Origin: Elephas maximus indicus
Taxonomy: Eukaryota; Chordata; Mammalia; Proboscidea; Elephantidae
Assembly (NCBI RefSeq): GCF_024166365.1
Contig: NC_064826.1
Coordinates: 56,189,001-56,253,000 of the forward strand
DNA length: 64,000 bases
Reading direction: 5' to 3'
Part shown: positions 1 to 12,301 of the stretch, in pieces
Layout: each line of letters begins with the position of its first letter
Position numbering within the stretch: the stretch's first letter is position 1
The notes under the pieces: model-generated
Database searches by the model: none
What the model saw: the letters and a program-made list of their open reading frames with translations, nothing else
Told to the model about the DNA's origin: nothing
Translations under genes and position numbers: made by a program

Positions 1-955
1 CATCGAAGAGGAAATCACCAATTCGATACCATTTACGGTAGCCCCCAAGAAGACAAAATACTTAGCAATAAATCTTACCAGAGATGTAAAAGACCTATTA
101 AAGAAAACTACAAGACACTACTGCAAGAAACCAAAAGAGACCTACGTAAGTGGAAAACATACCTTACTCATGGTTAGGAAGACAACATTGTAAGTGTCTA
201 TTTTACCAAAACCCATGTATAGATACAACCCAATTCTGATCCAAATTCCAGACATTTTTCAATGAGATGGAGAAACAAATCACTAACTTCATATGGAAGG
301 GAAAGAGGACCCAAATAAGTAAAGCATTACTGAAAAAGAACAAACTGGGAAGCCTTACTTTACCCGATTTTAGAACAAATTATATTGCCACAGTAGTCAA
401 AACAGCCTGGCACTGGTACAACAACAGATACATATACCAATGGAACAGAGTTGAGAATCCAGACATAAATCCATTCACATACAAGTAGTTGATATTTGAC
501 AAAGGCCCAAAGTCAGTTAAATTGGGAAAAGGTAGTCTGTTTAACAAACAGTGCTGGCATAACTGGATATCCATCTGCAAAAAATGAAACAAGACCCATA
601 CCTCACACTATGCACAAAAACTAACTCAAAATGGATCAAAGACGTAAATATAAAACCTAAGACTATAAAGATCATGGAAGAAAAAATAGGGACAACCTTA
701 GGAGCGCTAATACATGTAAGAAACAGTATACAAAACATTACTAACAATGCGGAAGAGAAACTAGACAACAGGGAACTCCTAAAAATCAAACATCTATGCT
801 CACCAAAGACTTCACTAAAAGAATAAAAAGATTACCTACAGCAGAATATCAGGATACAAGATAAAAAGAAAAATGGGGAAAAGTTTTTAGCTATGACATT
901 TCTGATCAGCGTTTGATCTCTAAAATCTACATGATACTGCAAAAACTCAACTACA

Positions 956-1155
956 TGGAGGGGAGATGAGAGGGTAGAGGGGGTTAGAAGCTGGTGAAAT
1001 GGCCACGAAAAGAGAGAGCGGAGGGAGGAAAAGTGGTGTCTTAATAGGGGGAGAGCAATTGGGAGTATGCAGAAGGTGTATATAAGTTTTTGTGTGAGAG
1101 ACTGACTTGATTTGTAAACTGTCTCCTAAAGCACAATAAAAATTAAAAAAAAAAC
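956..1155 (+). mobile_element. Nested 5'-truncated L1 3' end
   Basis: This 200-bp insertion carries only the last part of an L1 3' UTR, ending in GCACAATAAAAATT plus an A run. The host L1 ORF2 stops at 955 and resumes at 1156. The flanks are a 12-bp target duplication with one mismatch (AACTCAACTACA at 944-955, AACTCAGCTACA at 1156-1167). The intact L1 at 48124 reads straight through this point, which confirms that the segment is an insertion. Confidence 0.9.
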
Positions 1156-1856
1156 AACTCAGCTACAAAAAGACAAATAACCCAATTAAAAAATGGGCAA
1201 AAGATATGAACAGGCACTTCGCTACGGAAGACATGCAGGTGGCAATCATGAGGAAATGCTCACGTTCATATGTTCATTAGCCATTAGTGAAATGCAGATC
1301 AAAACTACAACGAGATTCCAACTCAAACATGGCTGGCATTAATCCAAAAAACACAAAATAATAAATGTTGGAGAGGTTGTGGTGAGACTAGAACACTTAT
1401 ACATTCCTAGTGGGAATGTAAAACGGTACAACCACTTTGGAAATTCATTTGGCACCTACTTAAAAAGCTAGAAATAGAACTACCACACCATCTAGCAATC
1501 CCACTCCTTGGAATATATCCTAGAGAAATAAGAGCCTTTACACCAACAGATATATGCACACCCATGTTCATTGCAGCACTGTTTACAATAGCAAAAAGAT
1601 GGAAGCAGCCAAGGTGCCCATCAATGGATAAAAGGATAAATAAATTATGGTATATTCGCACAATGGAATACTATGTATCGTTGAAGAACAATGATGAATC
1701 CATGAAACATTTCATAACTTGGAGGATTCCGGGAGACATTATGCTGAGTGAAATTAGTCAGTTGCAAAAGGAAAAATATTGTAGAAGACCACTAGTATAA
1801 GAACTTGAGAAACAGCTTAAACAGAGAAGAAAATATTCTTTGATGGTTACAAGAGT

Positions 1857-1880
1857 GGGGAGGGAGGGAGGAAGAGGGGT
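1857..1880 (+). promoter_or_regulatory. G-quadruplex-type motif in L1 3' UTR
   Basis: Four runs of three or more G separated by short A-rich loops lie at the start of the L1 3' UTR. The same motif is at the matching place in the L1s at 20724-20739, 22064-22082 and 48834-48854. Mammalian L1 3' UTRs are known to carry G-rich polypurine tracts. Folding here is inferred from the pattern only. Confidence 0.6.
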
Positions 1881-2810
1881 TTTCACTAATTAGATAGTAG
1901 ATAAGAACTACCTTAGGCGACGGGAAAGACAACACTCGATAAAGGAGATATCAGCACAATTGGACTAAACCAAAAGCAAAGAAGTTTCCTGAATAAACTG
2001 AACTCTTCCAAGGCCAGAGTAGCAGGGGCCGGGGTTTGGGGACCATGGTTTCAGAGGATATCTAAGTGAATTGGCATAATAAAATCTAATAAGAAAACAT
2101 TCTGCATCCCACTTTGGAAAGTGTCATCTGGGGTCTTAAACACTAGCATGAGGCCCTCTAAGATGCATCAACTGGTCTCAGCCTACCTGGAGCAAAGGAG
2201 AATGAAGAACACCAAAGACACAAGGTAATTATGAGCCTAAGAGACAGAGAGGGCCACATAAACCAAAGACTACATCAGCCTGAGACCAGAAGAACTAGAT
2301 GGTGCCAAGCTACAGGCAATGACTGCTTTGACAGAGAACACAACAGAGAACCCCTGAGGGAGCAGGAGAGCAGTGGGATGCAGATCTCAAATTCTTGTAA
2401 AAAGACCAGACTTAATGGTCTGACTAAGACTAGAAGGATGCCGGAGGTCATGGTCCCCAGACCTTCTGTTAGCCCAAGACAGGAAACATTCCCAAAGCCA
2501 CATCTTCAAACAGGGATTGGACTGGACAATGGGATAGAAAATGTTACTGGTGAAGAGTGAGCTTCTTGGATCAAGTAGACACATGAGACTATGCTGGCAT
2601 TTCCTGTCTGGAAGGGAGATGCGAGGGCAGAGGGGGTCAGAAGCTGGCCAAATGGATATGAAAATAGAGAGTGGAGGGAAGGGGTGTGCTGTCTTATTAG
2701 GGGGAGAGCAATCAGGAGTATATAGCAAGGTGTGTATAAATTTTTGTATGAGAGACCAACCTGATTTGTAAACTTTCATTTAAAGCACAAAATTTTTTAA
2801 AAAATCAAAC

Positions 2811-3628
2811 AATGTATTACATTGGGCAAATCTGCAACAAAAGACCTCTTTGAAGTGTTCAAAAGCAAAGATGTCACCATAAAGTCTAAGTTCAAGAGGA
2901 AGTTTCAGAGGCTCTTCTGATATGCATTTTCGTCTTTTTCTTCTTTGCAGTCTTTTAATGATCTCTTGTTTTCTTCGTGTATGATGTCGTTGATGTCATT
3001 CCACAACTCATCTGGTGTTTGGTCATTAGTGTCCAATGCATCAAATGTATTCTTGAGATGGTCTCTAAATTCAGGTGTGATATACTCAAGGCTGTACTTT
3101 GGCTCTTGTGAACTTGTTCTAATTTTCTTCAGTTTCAACTTGAACTTGCATAAGAGCAGTTGATTGTCTGTTCCCAAGCCATGGTGTTTTCAATCGCCTC
3201 ATATGGTTGTGAAAGTTGTACGATGAATAAGGAAGATGGAAGAAGAACTGACGACTTTCTGTGGTGTTGGCGAAGAATATTGAATATACCACTGACTGCC
3301 TGAAGAACGAACAAATCTGCATTGGAAGAAGTACAACCAGAATGTTCCTTAGAAGCAAGGATGGCAAGACTATATCTCACATACATAGGACATGTTATTA
3401 GGATGGATCAGTCTCTAGAGAAGGACATCATGCTTGGGAAAGTAGAGGGTCAGTGAAAAAGAGGAAGACCCTCAAGAAGATGGATTGACACAATGACTGC
3501 AACAATGGGCTCAAGCATAATAATGATTGTGAGGATGGCACAGGACCAGGCAGCGTTTTGTACTATTGTTCATAGGGTCACTATGAGTTGGATCTGACTC
3601 CACAGCACCTAACAACAACAATAACATA
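2811..3628 (+). mobile_element. RTE LINE fragment, plus strand, with an inverted patch
   Basis: Bases 2811-2890 match the RTE RT C-terminal region (compare 61190-61250), and 3172-3628 continue it to the RTE 3' end with an (AAC)n-like tail. Between them, about 2891-3171 is RTE sequence in the opposite orientation, from the region just after the endonuclease domain (compare 51590-51845). About 11 bases of the expected joining sequence are missing. The copy is non-coding. Confidence 0.85.
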
Positions 3629-3661
3629 CTCTCTCAATTTAACCTTAGACTTTTCTAGAGA

Positions 3662-4207
3662 TGTGTAATCGTTAAGGTTGTATGTCAGCCTGACTGGACC
3701 ATGATAACCAGTGTTTTGGCAGTCACATGATGTTTTGATCACTTCCATGATGAGATTTGATATAATGTGATCACTTCCATGATCTGCTGTGAGTAGTCAA
3801 TCAGTTGAAAAGGAGTTTCCCTGGGCATGTGGCCTGCATTGAATATAAGTGGACATTCTGGCAAGGCTCATGGGCTTTTTCTCATTCTGGATCCTACAGC
3901 TGGCTCCTGTTTGTCTGACTCTGGTTTTGGGACTTCAGCTAGCAGCTTATCTGCAGTCTTGCCTGCAGGTCTTGGTATTCATTGATCTTCGCAGCCTGTG
4001 AGCAAGAGCCCTGCTCGCTGACCTGCCGATCTTGAGTTCATTAGCCCCTGCAACTGTGTGAATCAGGACAAGCCTCTATCCTGATCCATGGACTTGGGAT
4101 TTTCCAGCCTCTACAGTTATGAGAGTCATTTCCTTGTTATAAATTTCTCTCTGTATATGCTTTTATGTTTTACTGGTTTTGCTTCTCTAGAGAACCCAGC
4201 CTAAAAT
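3662..4207 (+). mobile_element. LTR-like element (possible solo LTR)
   Basis: This ~545-bp block starts near TGTAATCGTTAAGG, carries an A/T-rich polyadenylation-like segment near its right end, and ends in CTCTAGAGAACCCAGCC followed by CTAAAA, resembling a mutated CTAAGACA-type LTR end. The layout suggests a solo mammalian LTR. I cannot name the subfamily with confidence and found no clear target duplication. Confidence 0.45.
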
Positions 4208-4334
4208 CAGGGTGTTTTTTGTTTTTGTTTTATGTTTGTGATCAGTCCAATCTCAGTAACTCTATTAAGACATTATTTTAGATCTCATTAATGTGCATAT
4301 TATTTTATTTTAATTTGTCTTAAAAAAAATTTCA

Positions 4335-4912
4335 CTTGGTTGTTGTTGTTGGGAGGTGCTGCCGAGTCAGTTCTGACCCTTAGTGACATCATATAAAACA
4401 GAATGAAACACTGCCCAGTCCTTTGCCATTTTTGTGATTGTTTTTGTGCTTTAGCCCATGGTGTCGATCCACCTCATTGAAGCTCTTACTTTTTTTTACT
4501 GACCTCTACCAAGCACTATGTCCTTCTCCAGGGACTGGTCCTTGCTAATAACATGTCCAAAATATGTGAGACAAAGTCTCGTCATCCTCGCTAATACAGA
4601 GTATTCTGGGTGTACTTCTTCCAGGACAGATTTATGTGTTCTTTTGGCAAGCCATGGTATATTCAATATTCTTCACCAACACCATAATTCAAAGGTGTCA
4701 ATCCTTCTTTGATCTTCCTTATTCATTGCCCAGCTTTCACATGCATATGAGGAGATTAAAAACTTCACAGCTTGGGTCAGATGCACCTTGGTCCTTAAAG
4801 TGACATCTTTGCTTTTTAATACTCCGAAGAGGTCTTTTGCAGTAGATTTGCCTGTTGCAATGCATTGTTTGATTTCTTGACTGCTGCTTCCATGGATGTT
4901 GATTGTGGAATG
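4335..4912 (-). mobile_element. RTE LINE, 5'-truncated, minus strand
   Basis: Starts with the (GTT)n-type RTE 3' tail and the shared RTE/AfroSINE tail (GCCGAGTCAGTTCTGACCC), then runs through the RTE C-terminal coding region in antisense. Homology stops near 4912, about 580 bp from the 3' end. Frames are broken throughout. Confidence 0.9.
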
Positions 4913-4979
4913 ATTTGGTTGGGAGGGGTCTTTTCAAAATCTTCTCAGGTGCTGTATGAGTCTCAGGGGCTCTTTATCA

Positions 4980-6761
4980 AGAAAAAATCAGTTAATCTCA
5001 ATTCATTTACATATGTTTATTTTTTTTTTTAAACTGGACTAAGTATTTTGAAAGACAAGAAGTAAATTCCTTCTAATTTTTATTATTTTCTTGGTAAGCA
5101 TTTTAGCATTTTCCCAAGTTCTAATTTCTTCTGTTTGAGCTAATTGTTGATATTTTAAAAGTGTTTCTAAAGTTAATTCATGAAAATTAGAGTCATCAAT
5201 AAGCAAATTTGGAAAATCTCTTTCCTTATTCATCATAATGGCAAGAGAAATTTGAGAACTAGCTTGTTTTGCTGCCTTGTCTGCAAAGTTGTTTCTCTTA
5301 ATTTTCTCATTCTTAATTATTTCTGAAAGTCAGAAGATCTGGGCAAAGTTGGCAGAGCCCTCCATCATCTGTGGATCCATGCCTCCACCATGTCAAGTGC
5401 AAACAGCATGGGTCCAGCCTTGTTGCCTGGTAATATGGAGGCTGTGCTTCCCATTTTAGTTTTCCTATTTCTTCTTACTCTTGCAGCTGCAACTATGTTG
5501 CTGTTTTGTTATCTTGGCAGGGACATTTATCAGCACATTCATAGAGAGAGCTTTTAAAGTCTCTTCAAGGCTGCTCAACATAAGCCTGTGTTGAGGGCTT
5601 TTTACTTTGCTTCTCTTGCTTTGCACTGGGTGTACCCATTCATTGCTGGGGACTCAAAAAGCTGTTACACAGAGCGTAAATATTCCTAGTCTTGTGAGCT
5701 TTCCATTTTTTATTTCTTTATTGCTCGGATCAGGTATTTCATTCTCAAATTAAAAGGATCTCCTCTGTCCAATTTTCATATGGGCTAACAGGGCCAAAAA
5801 AAAAAAGAAATTTTTTTTTTTTTTTTAAATCAGGGTCTTGGCTGGGAAGTCTTTACTTTGTTTTTTAATTTACAATATTCACTTCTCCAGTGGCCAAGTG
5901 TTTTATAATAGTGGCAAAGGCCAGGTTTTGTTGGTCTTAGGTTAGATTGTGGTTTGGCCTGGGTTTATAAATGTTGCATTTGTAATGCCATTAGCTTGTT
6001 CTGTTTAGTTTTCTTCTTTTGTTCTAGGGTCTGGGCCAATTTAAAGGTTTTATTAGTTAGCTCAGTAATGAGCACAGTTTCCCAATCTAATCTATGATGT
6101 TTAACTAATTCAAACAGTTCTGGTAGCAAGCTGTTTAAGGACATTAAATTAAAGGCAATTTGGCTCCTTCTTTGGTAAGTATCAACTCAGAATGTTCAGC
6201 AAAATCTTAGCTAAATGAGCCTTATAATTGTAAACATTTTCGTCTCTTTCTTGCTTACAATTTTGGACTTTGGCCCAATCTATTTATCGAGGAAACACCT
6301 TTGGGATACCATCTAAAAGCTGTTTAGCTTTGGCTCTTGCTTTATATAATAATTCAGAGCCAGATGCAGAGACTTTTATACTTAAAAAAAAATTCTGGTT
6401 CTCTCCAATGGGCCTCTTTCATCCATAATTAAGTTTCTCCTGGCTAGACTAACATATTTATTAACTGATATAGGTCAGATAATCCAGGTCCATAGGTCTT
6501 AGGATCTTAAATTCCTCTGTGAATTTTTTTTTTTTTTTTTGAGGATCTTTGTGAGGGTTAGGAAATTCCTTTACAATCACATGCAGTTCTGCCAGGAAGA
6601 GAAAGCAATCTGCTGAGATTTGTTAGTTTCCTCTATTTTATTTTTTTTTAAAGGGTGTTTCAGGCAGGAGATTTTCAATTGGTTTAGTTCCTTCAGATAA
6701 AGATTCCCAGGTAAGAAAGGAAGTTCAGATAGAGTATTGTCAGAATATGAGGGCAAAGAAG
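4980..6761 (-). mobile_element. Endogenous retrovirus remnant, internal part (gag and RNase H)
   Basis: Read on the minus strand, about 6330-6140 resembles a retroviral capsid C-terminus, and about 5945-5885 holds a decayed nucleocapsid zinc knuckle in which two metal-binding Cys have become Tyr and only the LGHW core is clear. At about 5290-5260 the short motif ADKAAKQA looks like the C-terminal end of a pol RNase H domain. Gag upstream of pol in this orientation fits a minus-strand provirus with most of pol deleted. Stops and frameshifts are frequent, so this is a fossil with no coding ability. It appears to continue at 10724-12301, beyond the RTE. Confidence 0.6.
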
Positions 6762-7791
6762 CGTGCTGTTGTTAGGGCTGTCGAGTCGGTTCAGACTCAT
6801 AGCAACTCTACTTACCACAGAATGAAAAACCACCCACTTGTTTGCCATGCTCACAATCATTGTTATGCTTAAGCTCACTTTTGCAGCCACTGTGTCAATC
6901 CATCTCTTTTTCACTGACTCTGTTCTCCACCAAGAGTGATGTCCTTCTCCAAGGACTGATCCCTCCAGATAACATGTCCAAAGTATGTAAGACACAGTCT
7001 CACCATCCTTGCCTCTAAGCAGCATTCTGGTTGTACTTCTTCCAAGACAGATTTGTTCATTCTTTTGGAAGTCCATAGCATATTTAATATTCTACGCCAA
7101 CGCCACAATTCAAAGGCATCAATTCTTCAGTCTTTCTTATTCATTGCCCAGCTTTCGTATGCATATGAGGTGATTGAAAACACCATGGCTTGGGTCAGGA
7201 GCGCCTTAGTCTTCAAGGTGAAATCTTGGCTTTTCAACACTTTAAAGAGGTCTTTCACAGCACGTTTGCCCAACAGAATGGGTCTCTTGATTTCTTCCTA
7301 CTGCTTTCATAGGTGTTGATTGTGGATACAGGTAAAATGAAACCCTTGACAACTTCAATCTTTTTTTTGTTTATGATGATGTTGCTTATTGGTCCATTTG
7401 TGAGAATTTTTGTTTTCTTTATGTTGAGGTATAATCCATACTGAAGGCAGTGTGGTCTTTGATCTTCATTAGTAAGTGCTTCAAGTCCTCTTAACTTTCA
7501 GCAAGCAAGGTTGTGTCATCTGCATAATGCAGGTTGTTAAGGTGTCTTCCTCTGATCCTGATGCCCCATTCTTCTTCATACGGTCCAGCCTCTCAGATTA
7601 TCTGCTCAGCATACAGATTGAACAGATATGGCAAAAGGATACAACCCTAATGCACAAGTTTCCAGACTTTAAACCACACAGTATCCACTTGTTATTTTCA
7701 AAGGACTGCCTCTTGATCTATGTACAGATTTCTCATGAGCACAATTAAGTGTTCTGGAATTCCCATTCTTCCCAGTGTTATCCATAATATG

Positions 7792-8492
7792 TTATGATCC
7801 ACATAGATCGAACAGCTTTGCACAGTCAATAAAACACAGGTAAACATCCTTCTGGTATTCTCTGCTTTCAGCCAGGATCCATCTGACATCAACAATGATA
7901 TCCCTGGTTCCACATCCTCTTTTGAATCCGGCCTGAATTTCTAGCTGTTCCCTGTTGATGTGCTGCTGCAGCTGCTTTCGAATGATCTTCAGCAAAATTT
8001 TACTTGTGTGTGATATTGTTTGATAATTTCCACATTCGGTTGAATCGCCTTTCTTGGGGATAGGCATAAATATGGATCTCTTCCCGTCAGTTGGCCAGGT
8101 AGCTGTCTTCTAAATCTCCTGGCATAGACAAGTGAGTGCTTCCAGCACTGCTTCCGCTTGTTGAAACATCTCAATTGGTATTCCGTCAATTCCTGGAGTC
8201 TTGTTTTCACCAGTGCCTTCAGTGCAGCTTGGACTTCTTCCTTCAGTACTGTCATTTCCTGATCATATGCTACCTCTTCAAATGGTTGAAAGTCCACCAA
8301 TTCTTCTTGGTATAATGACTCTGTGTATTCCTTCCATCTTCTTTTGATGCTTCCCGTGTCCTTTAATATTTTCCCCATGAAATCCTTCACTATTGCAACT
8401 CGAGCCTTGAATTTTTTCTTCAGTTCTTTCAGCTTGAGAAATGCCGAGTGTGTTCTTCCCTTTTGACTTTCTATCTCCAGCTCTTTGTGCAT
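7792..8492 (-). pseudogene. Broken RTE reverse transcriptase region
   Basis: Two overlapping frames cover the linker and the start of RT, including MPIPKKGD and the EIQAGFKRGCGTRDI block that comes before the catalytic Asp region. A frameshift separates them and a stop falls soon after the region that normally reads FDCVDH. No functional RT can be read from this copy. Confidence 0.8.
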
Positions 8493-8633
8493 GTCATCTT
8501 AATACTTTGTCTTCTCGAGCAGCCCTTTGAAATCCTCTGTTCAGTTCTTTAACTTCATCATTTATTCCTTTTGCTTTAGCTACTTGACATACAAGAGCAA
8601 GTTTCAGAGTCTCTTCTGGCATCCATTTTGGTC

Positions 8634-8903
<270 letters not shown>

Positions 8904-9171
8904 TTTAAAGAACTTTTGCTTTCTTCATGGATGATGTCCTTGATGTCATTCCATAACTTGTCTGGTCTTTGGTCATTACTGTTCAAAGTGACAAATCTAT
9001 TCTTGTCATAGTCTCTAAATTCAGGTGGGATATACTGAAGGTCATACTTTGGCTTTTATGGACTTGCTCTGATTTTCTTTAGTTTCAACTTGAACTTGCA
9101 TATGAGCAATTGATGGTCTGTTCTGCAATTGGCCCTGGCCTTGTTCTGACTGATGATATTGAGCTTTTCCA

Positions 9172-9672
9172 TCATCTCTTTCCACAGATGTAGTCAATTT
9201 GATTCCTATGTGTTCCATCTGGCAGGGACCATGTGTATAGTTGCCGTTTATGTTGGTGAAAAAAGGTATTTGCAGTGAAGAAGTTGTTGGTCTTGCAAAA
9301 TTCTATCATGTGGTCTCTGACATCGTTTCTGTCACCAAGGCCATATTTTTCAACTACTGATCCTTCTTTGTTTTCATCTTTCACATTCCAATCACCAGTA
9401 ATTATCAATGCATTCGGACTGCATGTTCGATTAATATCAGACTGCAGAAGCTGGTAAAAATCTTCAGTTTCTTCATCTGTGGCCTTAGTGGTTGGTGCAT
9501 AAATTTGAATAATAGTATTAACTGGTTTTCCTTGTAGGCATATGGATTTTATCCTATCATTGATAGCGTTGTACTTCAGGTTAGGTCTTGAAATGTTCTT
9601 TTTGACAATGAATGCAACAGCCTTTCTCTTCAAGTTGTCATTCCCGGCATAGTAGACCATATGATTGTCCAA
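9172..9672 (-). pseudogene. RTE apurinic endonuclease domain fragment
   Basis: A 166-codon open segment of the AP-like endonuclease that nicks target DNA. Visible family features are YYAGND, the IIQIYAPTT strand, ITGDWNVK near the middle, and GTHRNQIDYI towards the end. The catalytic Glu segment (normally ISELKW) lies upstream, where the frame breaks and the LTR at 9719 begins. Confidence 0.85.
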
Positions 9673-9718
9673 TTCAAAATGACCAATACCAGTCCATTTC
9701 AGCTCATTAATGCCTAGG

Positions 9719-10233
9719 TCTCATGGATTGCATTATGTCCCCCCAAAATGTGCGTAACAACGTGGTTAGGCCATGATTCCCAGTATTCTGTGGTGGTCTT
9801 CCATTTTGTGATTGTAATTTTATGTTAAAAGGATTAGGGTTGGATTGTAACACCCTTACCAAGTCACATCCCTGATCCAATGTAAAGGTAGTTTACCTGG
9901 GGTGTGGCCTGCACCACCTTTTATCTCTCAAGAGATAAAAGGAAAGGGAAGCAAGCAGAGAGTTGGGGACCTCAAACCACCAAGAACAGCAGCGCCAGGA
10001 GCAGAGCATGTCCTCTGGACCCAGGGTCCCTGTGCTTGAGAAGCTCCTCAGCCGTGGGAAGACTGAGGACAAGGACCTTCTTCCAGAGCCGACAGAGAGA
10101 GAAAGGCTTCCCTTGGAGCTGACACCTTGAATTTGGACTTTTAACCTACTTTACTGTGAGGAAATAAATTTCTCTTTGTTAAAGCCATCCACTTGTGGTA
10201 TTTCTGTTATGGCAGCACTAGATGATTAAGACG
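9719..10233 (+). mobile_element. MaLR-type solo LTR inside RTE
   Basis: A 515-bp element runs from TCTCATGGATTGCATTATG to GATGATTAAGACG, mutated versions of TGTCATGG...CTAAGACA. It carries AATAAA 70-80 bp before its end. A perfect 5-bp target duplication CTAGG (9714-9718 and 10234-10238) flanks it, and RTE sequence continues on both sides. The 5-bp duplication and the TG...CA layout support an LTR. The start resembles MLT1/MST-type LTRs. Confidence 0.88.
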
Positions 10234-10723
10234 CTAGGATATTGATGTTTATGCATTCCATTTCATTTTTGATGATTTCCAATTTTCCTTGATTCATACT
10301 TTGTACATTCCATGTTCTGATGGTTAATGGATGTTTGCAGCAGTTTCCTCTCATTTTGAGTCATGCCATATCTGCAAATGAAGGTCCTGAAAGCTTGACT
10401 CCATCCACATCATTAAGTAAACTCTACTTTGAGGAGGCAGCTCTTCCCCAATTGTCTTTTGAGTGCCTTCCAACCTGGGGGGCTCATCTTCTGGCACTAT
10501 ATCATACAATGTTTCAGTGTTATTTGTAAGGATTTCACTGGCTAATTCTTTTCAGAAGTAGACTGCTGGGTCCTTCTTCCTACTCTGAATTAGTCTGGAA
10601 GCTCAGCTGAAACCTGTCCACTATGGGTGACCCTGCTGGTATCTGAATACTGGTGGCATAGCTTCCAGCATCACAGCAACATGCAAGCCCCCACAGTATG
10701 ACAAATTGACAGACACATGGGGG

Positions 10724-11741
10724 AAAGAAGTATATAAAGGAGTAAAAGTTGGAGCCAGCTGTGGGGCAGAAGGGCTGTTTACAGAGCTGTGACACTGTAA
10801 TTCTTTTTTTTTAGTTAATTTAGAAACACTGTCCCGCAAAGAGGCTATTTTCGTGTCTTGATGTCTTTTGGAGACCTCTAAATACTATTCAAAAAAAGTC
10901 TTCTCTTTTAGGTTGTTTAATCTTAGTGCCTTTATTCTCTAACTTACTGTGCAAAAAACTAACTTAGAAAGTTCAAAAGAACTCCAAAGTGACCACTGAT
11001 TTCCAAACTGTCCCAAGTGAGTTCATGCCACCCAAATAAAAAGGCACAGGTCTGTGGACCAAAGTGCTTATTCATATAATGAACAGGGATCCCAGGGGCA
11101 GCCCTGAATTGCTCTTAGATTTGACAATTCCCATATTATTTCCTGACAGTCAAAACATACATGCACACAACAAAATCCAAAATTGATCATTACTTTCAGT
11201 TTCTCAGAGTCAAACAAGTACCTAAAAGGTATTGCCACAGGTTTCAGACAATGTGTATTGCTTATACCAATGTGTGACTCATTGCAGGGAAGTTGTCTTG
11301 AGACCAGAGGGCAGCCCAGTGCTTCTAACCCTTTCCCTGAATCAGTTCCTCCTGTCACAGGAGACTCAGTTTGTGATTGAGCACCCTAAGGGTTTTGTTC
11401 AAACTCTTGCCCATGTTTTTGCAGATTATAAGTGCGGAGATTCTTAGGCAACTATCAAGTCACAAACCTGAACTGACATCTCAACCAGAGCATCCAAATT
11501 TACATTTAACAAAAAGAGACAGACAAACATAGACACCAAATCCCAAAATAAAAATTGGAGAGCTTCAACACAACAAGCAGAGACTTGGAATCAGAGAGCT
11601 TATTTACCTGCAGTGACTCCCGGGAGTTTGCAGAGATGATGAGCCCAAATGGCTCTTGCTTTTACCTGAGCTTGGGTCCTCCACTCTCCTGGAGTTGATG
11701 CTGGTCGTACACCTTTGGATCCCGCTTCTCTGACATCAGAA
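10724..11741 (-). mobile_element. Retroviral leader and gag 5' region, with primer-binding site
   Basis: This segment lies between the RTE and the LTR at 11742. At 11716-11738 the minus strand reads close to the complement of a tRNA-Leu 3' end (TGATGTCAGAGAAGCGGGAT), at the place expected of a primer-binding site just after an LTR. The rest is probably leader and degraded gag N-terminus with no usable frame. It is inferred to be the 5' half of the provirus whose gag/pol remains are at 4980-6761. Confidence 0.55.
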
Positions 11742-12301
11742 ATGTCATAGTGCTGAAAAAAAACTTACACTGTTAAAAGTGAAAACAAAGAGATTTATTT
11801 GGGGGAATAGAAACAGCCAGGCTGGGAAACAAAACGTAATGCAAAATTACAGTGTTCCAGTATTCTGAGGGAGACGTGAGCTTTTATATAGAAAAATGAG
11901 GAGGAAAGGAGTATATAACCATAAGCATAGGGCTTGGAATTACATGTAGTTATAAGACAATAGCAAGTTACAATTCTGCAAGGTTTGCTGATTTATTTTC
12001 TTACATAGACTTCTTAGAGCCAACCTAGCAAATGATTTTCTGAAATATCTATATACATTCTTTCTGGGACATGTGCCATAAACATTCTCCCAAAATCATC
12101 TTGACAAATATGTTTTACAAACCCTTTACTCGTTTGCTGAGTGTAGTTAAAGTTCTACAAGAAGTTACATGTCATTAAGGCTCTAAATCATAGGCTCTAT
12201 TTTTAGAGAGGCAGAAAGGAAGACTTAGGGCAAGTTGAAGTTTGATTAAAGGTGGAGTTCAGTCTCCATCAGATTCTGCTGCCTCAGTCATTCCAAGCAC
12301 A
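11742..12301 (-). mobile_element. Retroviral LTR (probable 5' LTR of the split provirus)
   Basis: On the minus strand it begins TGTGCTTGGAATGACTGAGG at 12301 and contains AATAAATCTCTTTG near its 3' end (about 11785), a typical polyadenylation signal at the start of R. It is followed at once by the Leu-type primer site. No matching 3' LTR was found to the left. Confidence 0.6.

Larger units (their letters stand above)
1..2810 (+). mobile_element. L1 LINE, 3' part (ORF2 C-terminus and 3' UTR)
   Basis: The left edge of the window cuts this L1. Bases 1-1800 align by eye with the ORF2 C-terminal region of the fuller L1 at 42259-53040: the block starting [13 protein letters not shown] (267-488), the SKWIKD segment near 630, and the end of ORF2 near 1560-1800 (MFIAALFTIAK). 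Stops and frameshifts interrupt all of it, so it makes no protein. The 3' UTR runs from about 1800 and ends in a decayed AATAAA/A-rich tail near 2790. Another L1 3' end is inserted at 956-1155, and a short foreign patch sits at 839-865. Confidence 0.93.

Noticed and set aside
2231..2560. 109-codon frame as a gene
   Set aside because: It lies in an L1 3' UTR and matching copies at 21090 and 22440 are not open in the same way.
4980..6761. Coding retrovirus
   Set aside because: Stops and frameshifts throughout, zinc-knuckle residues lost and most of pol missing: a fossil.
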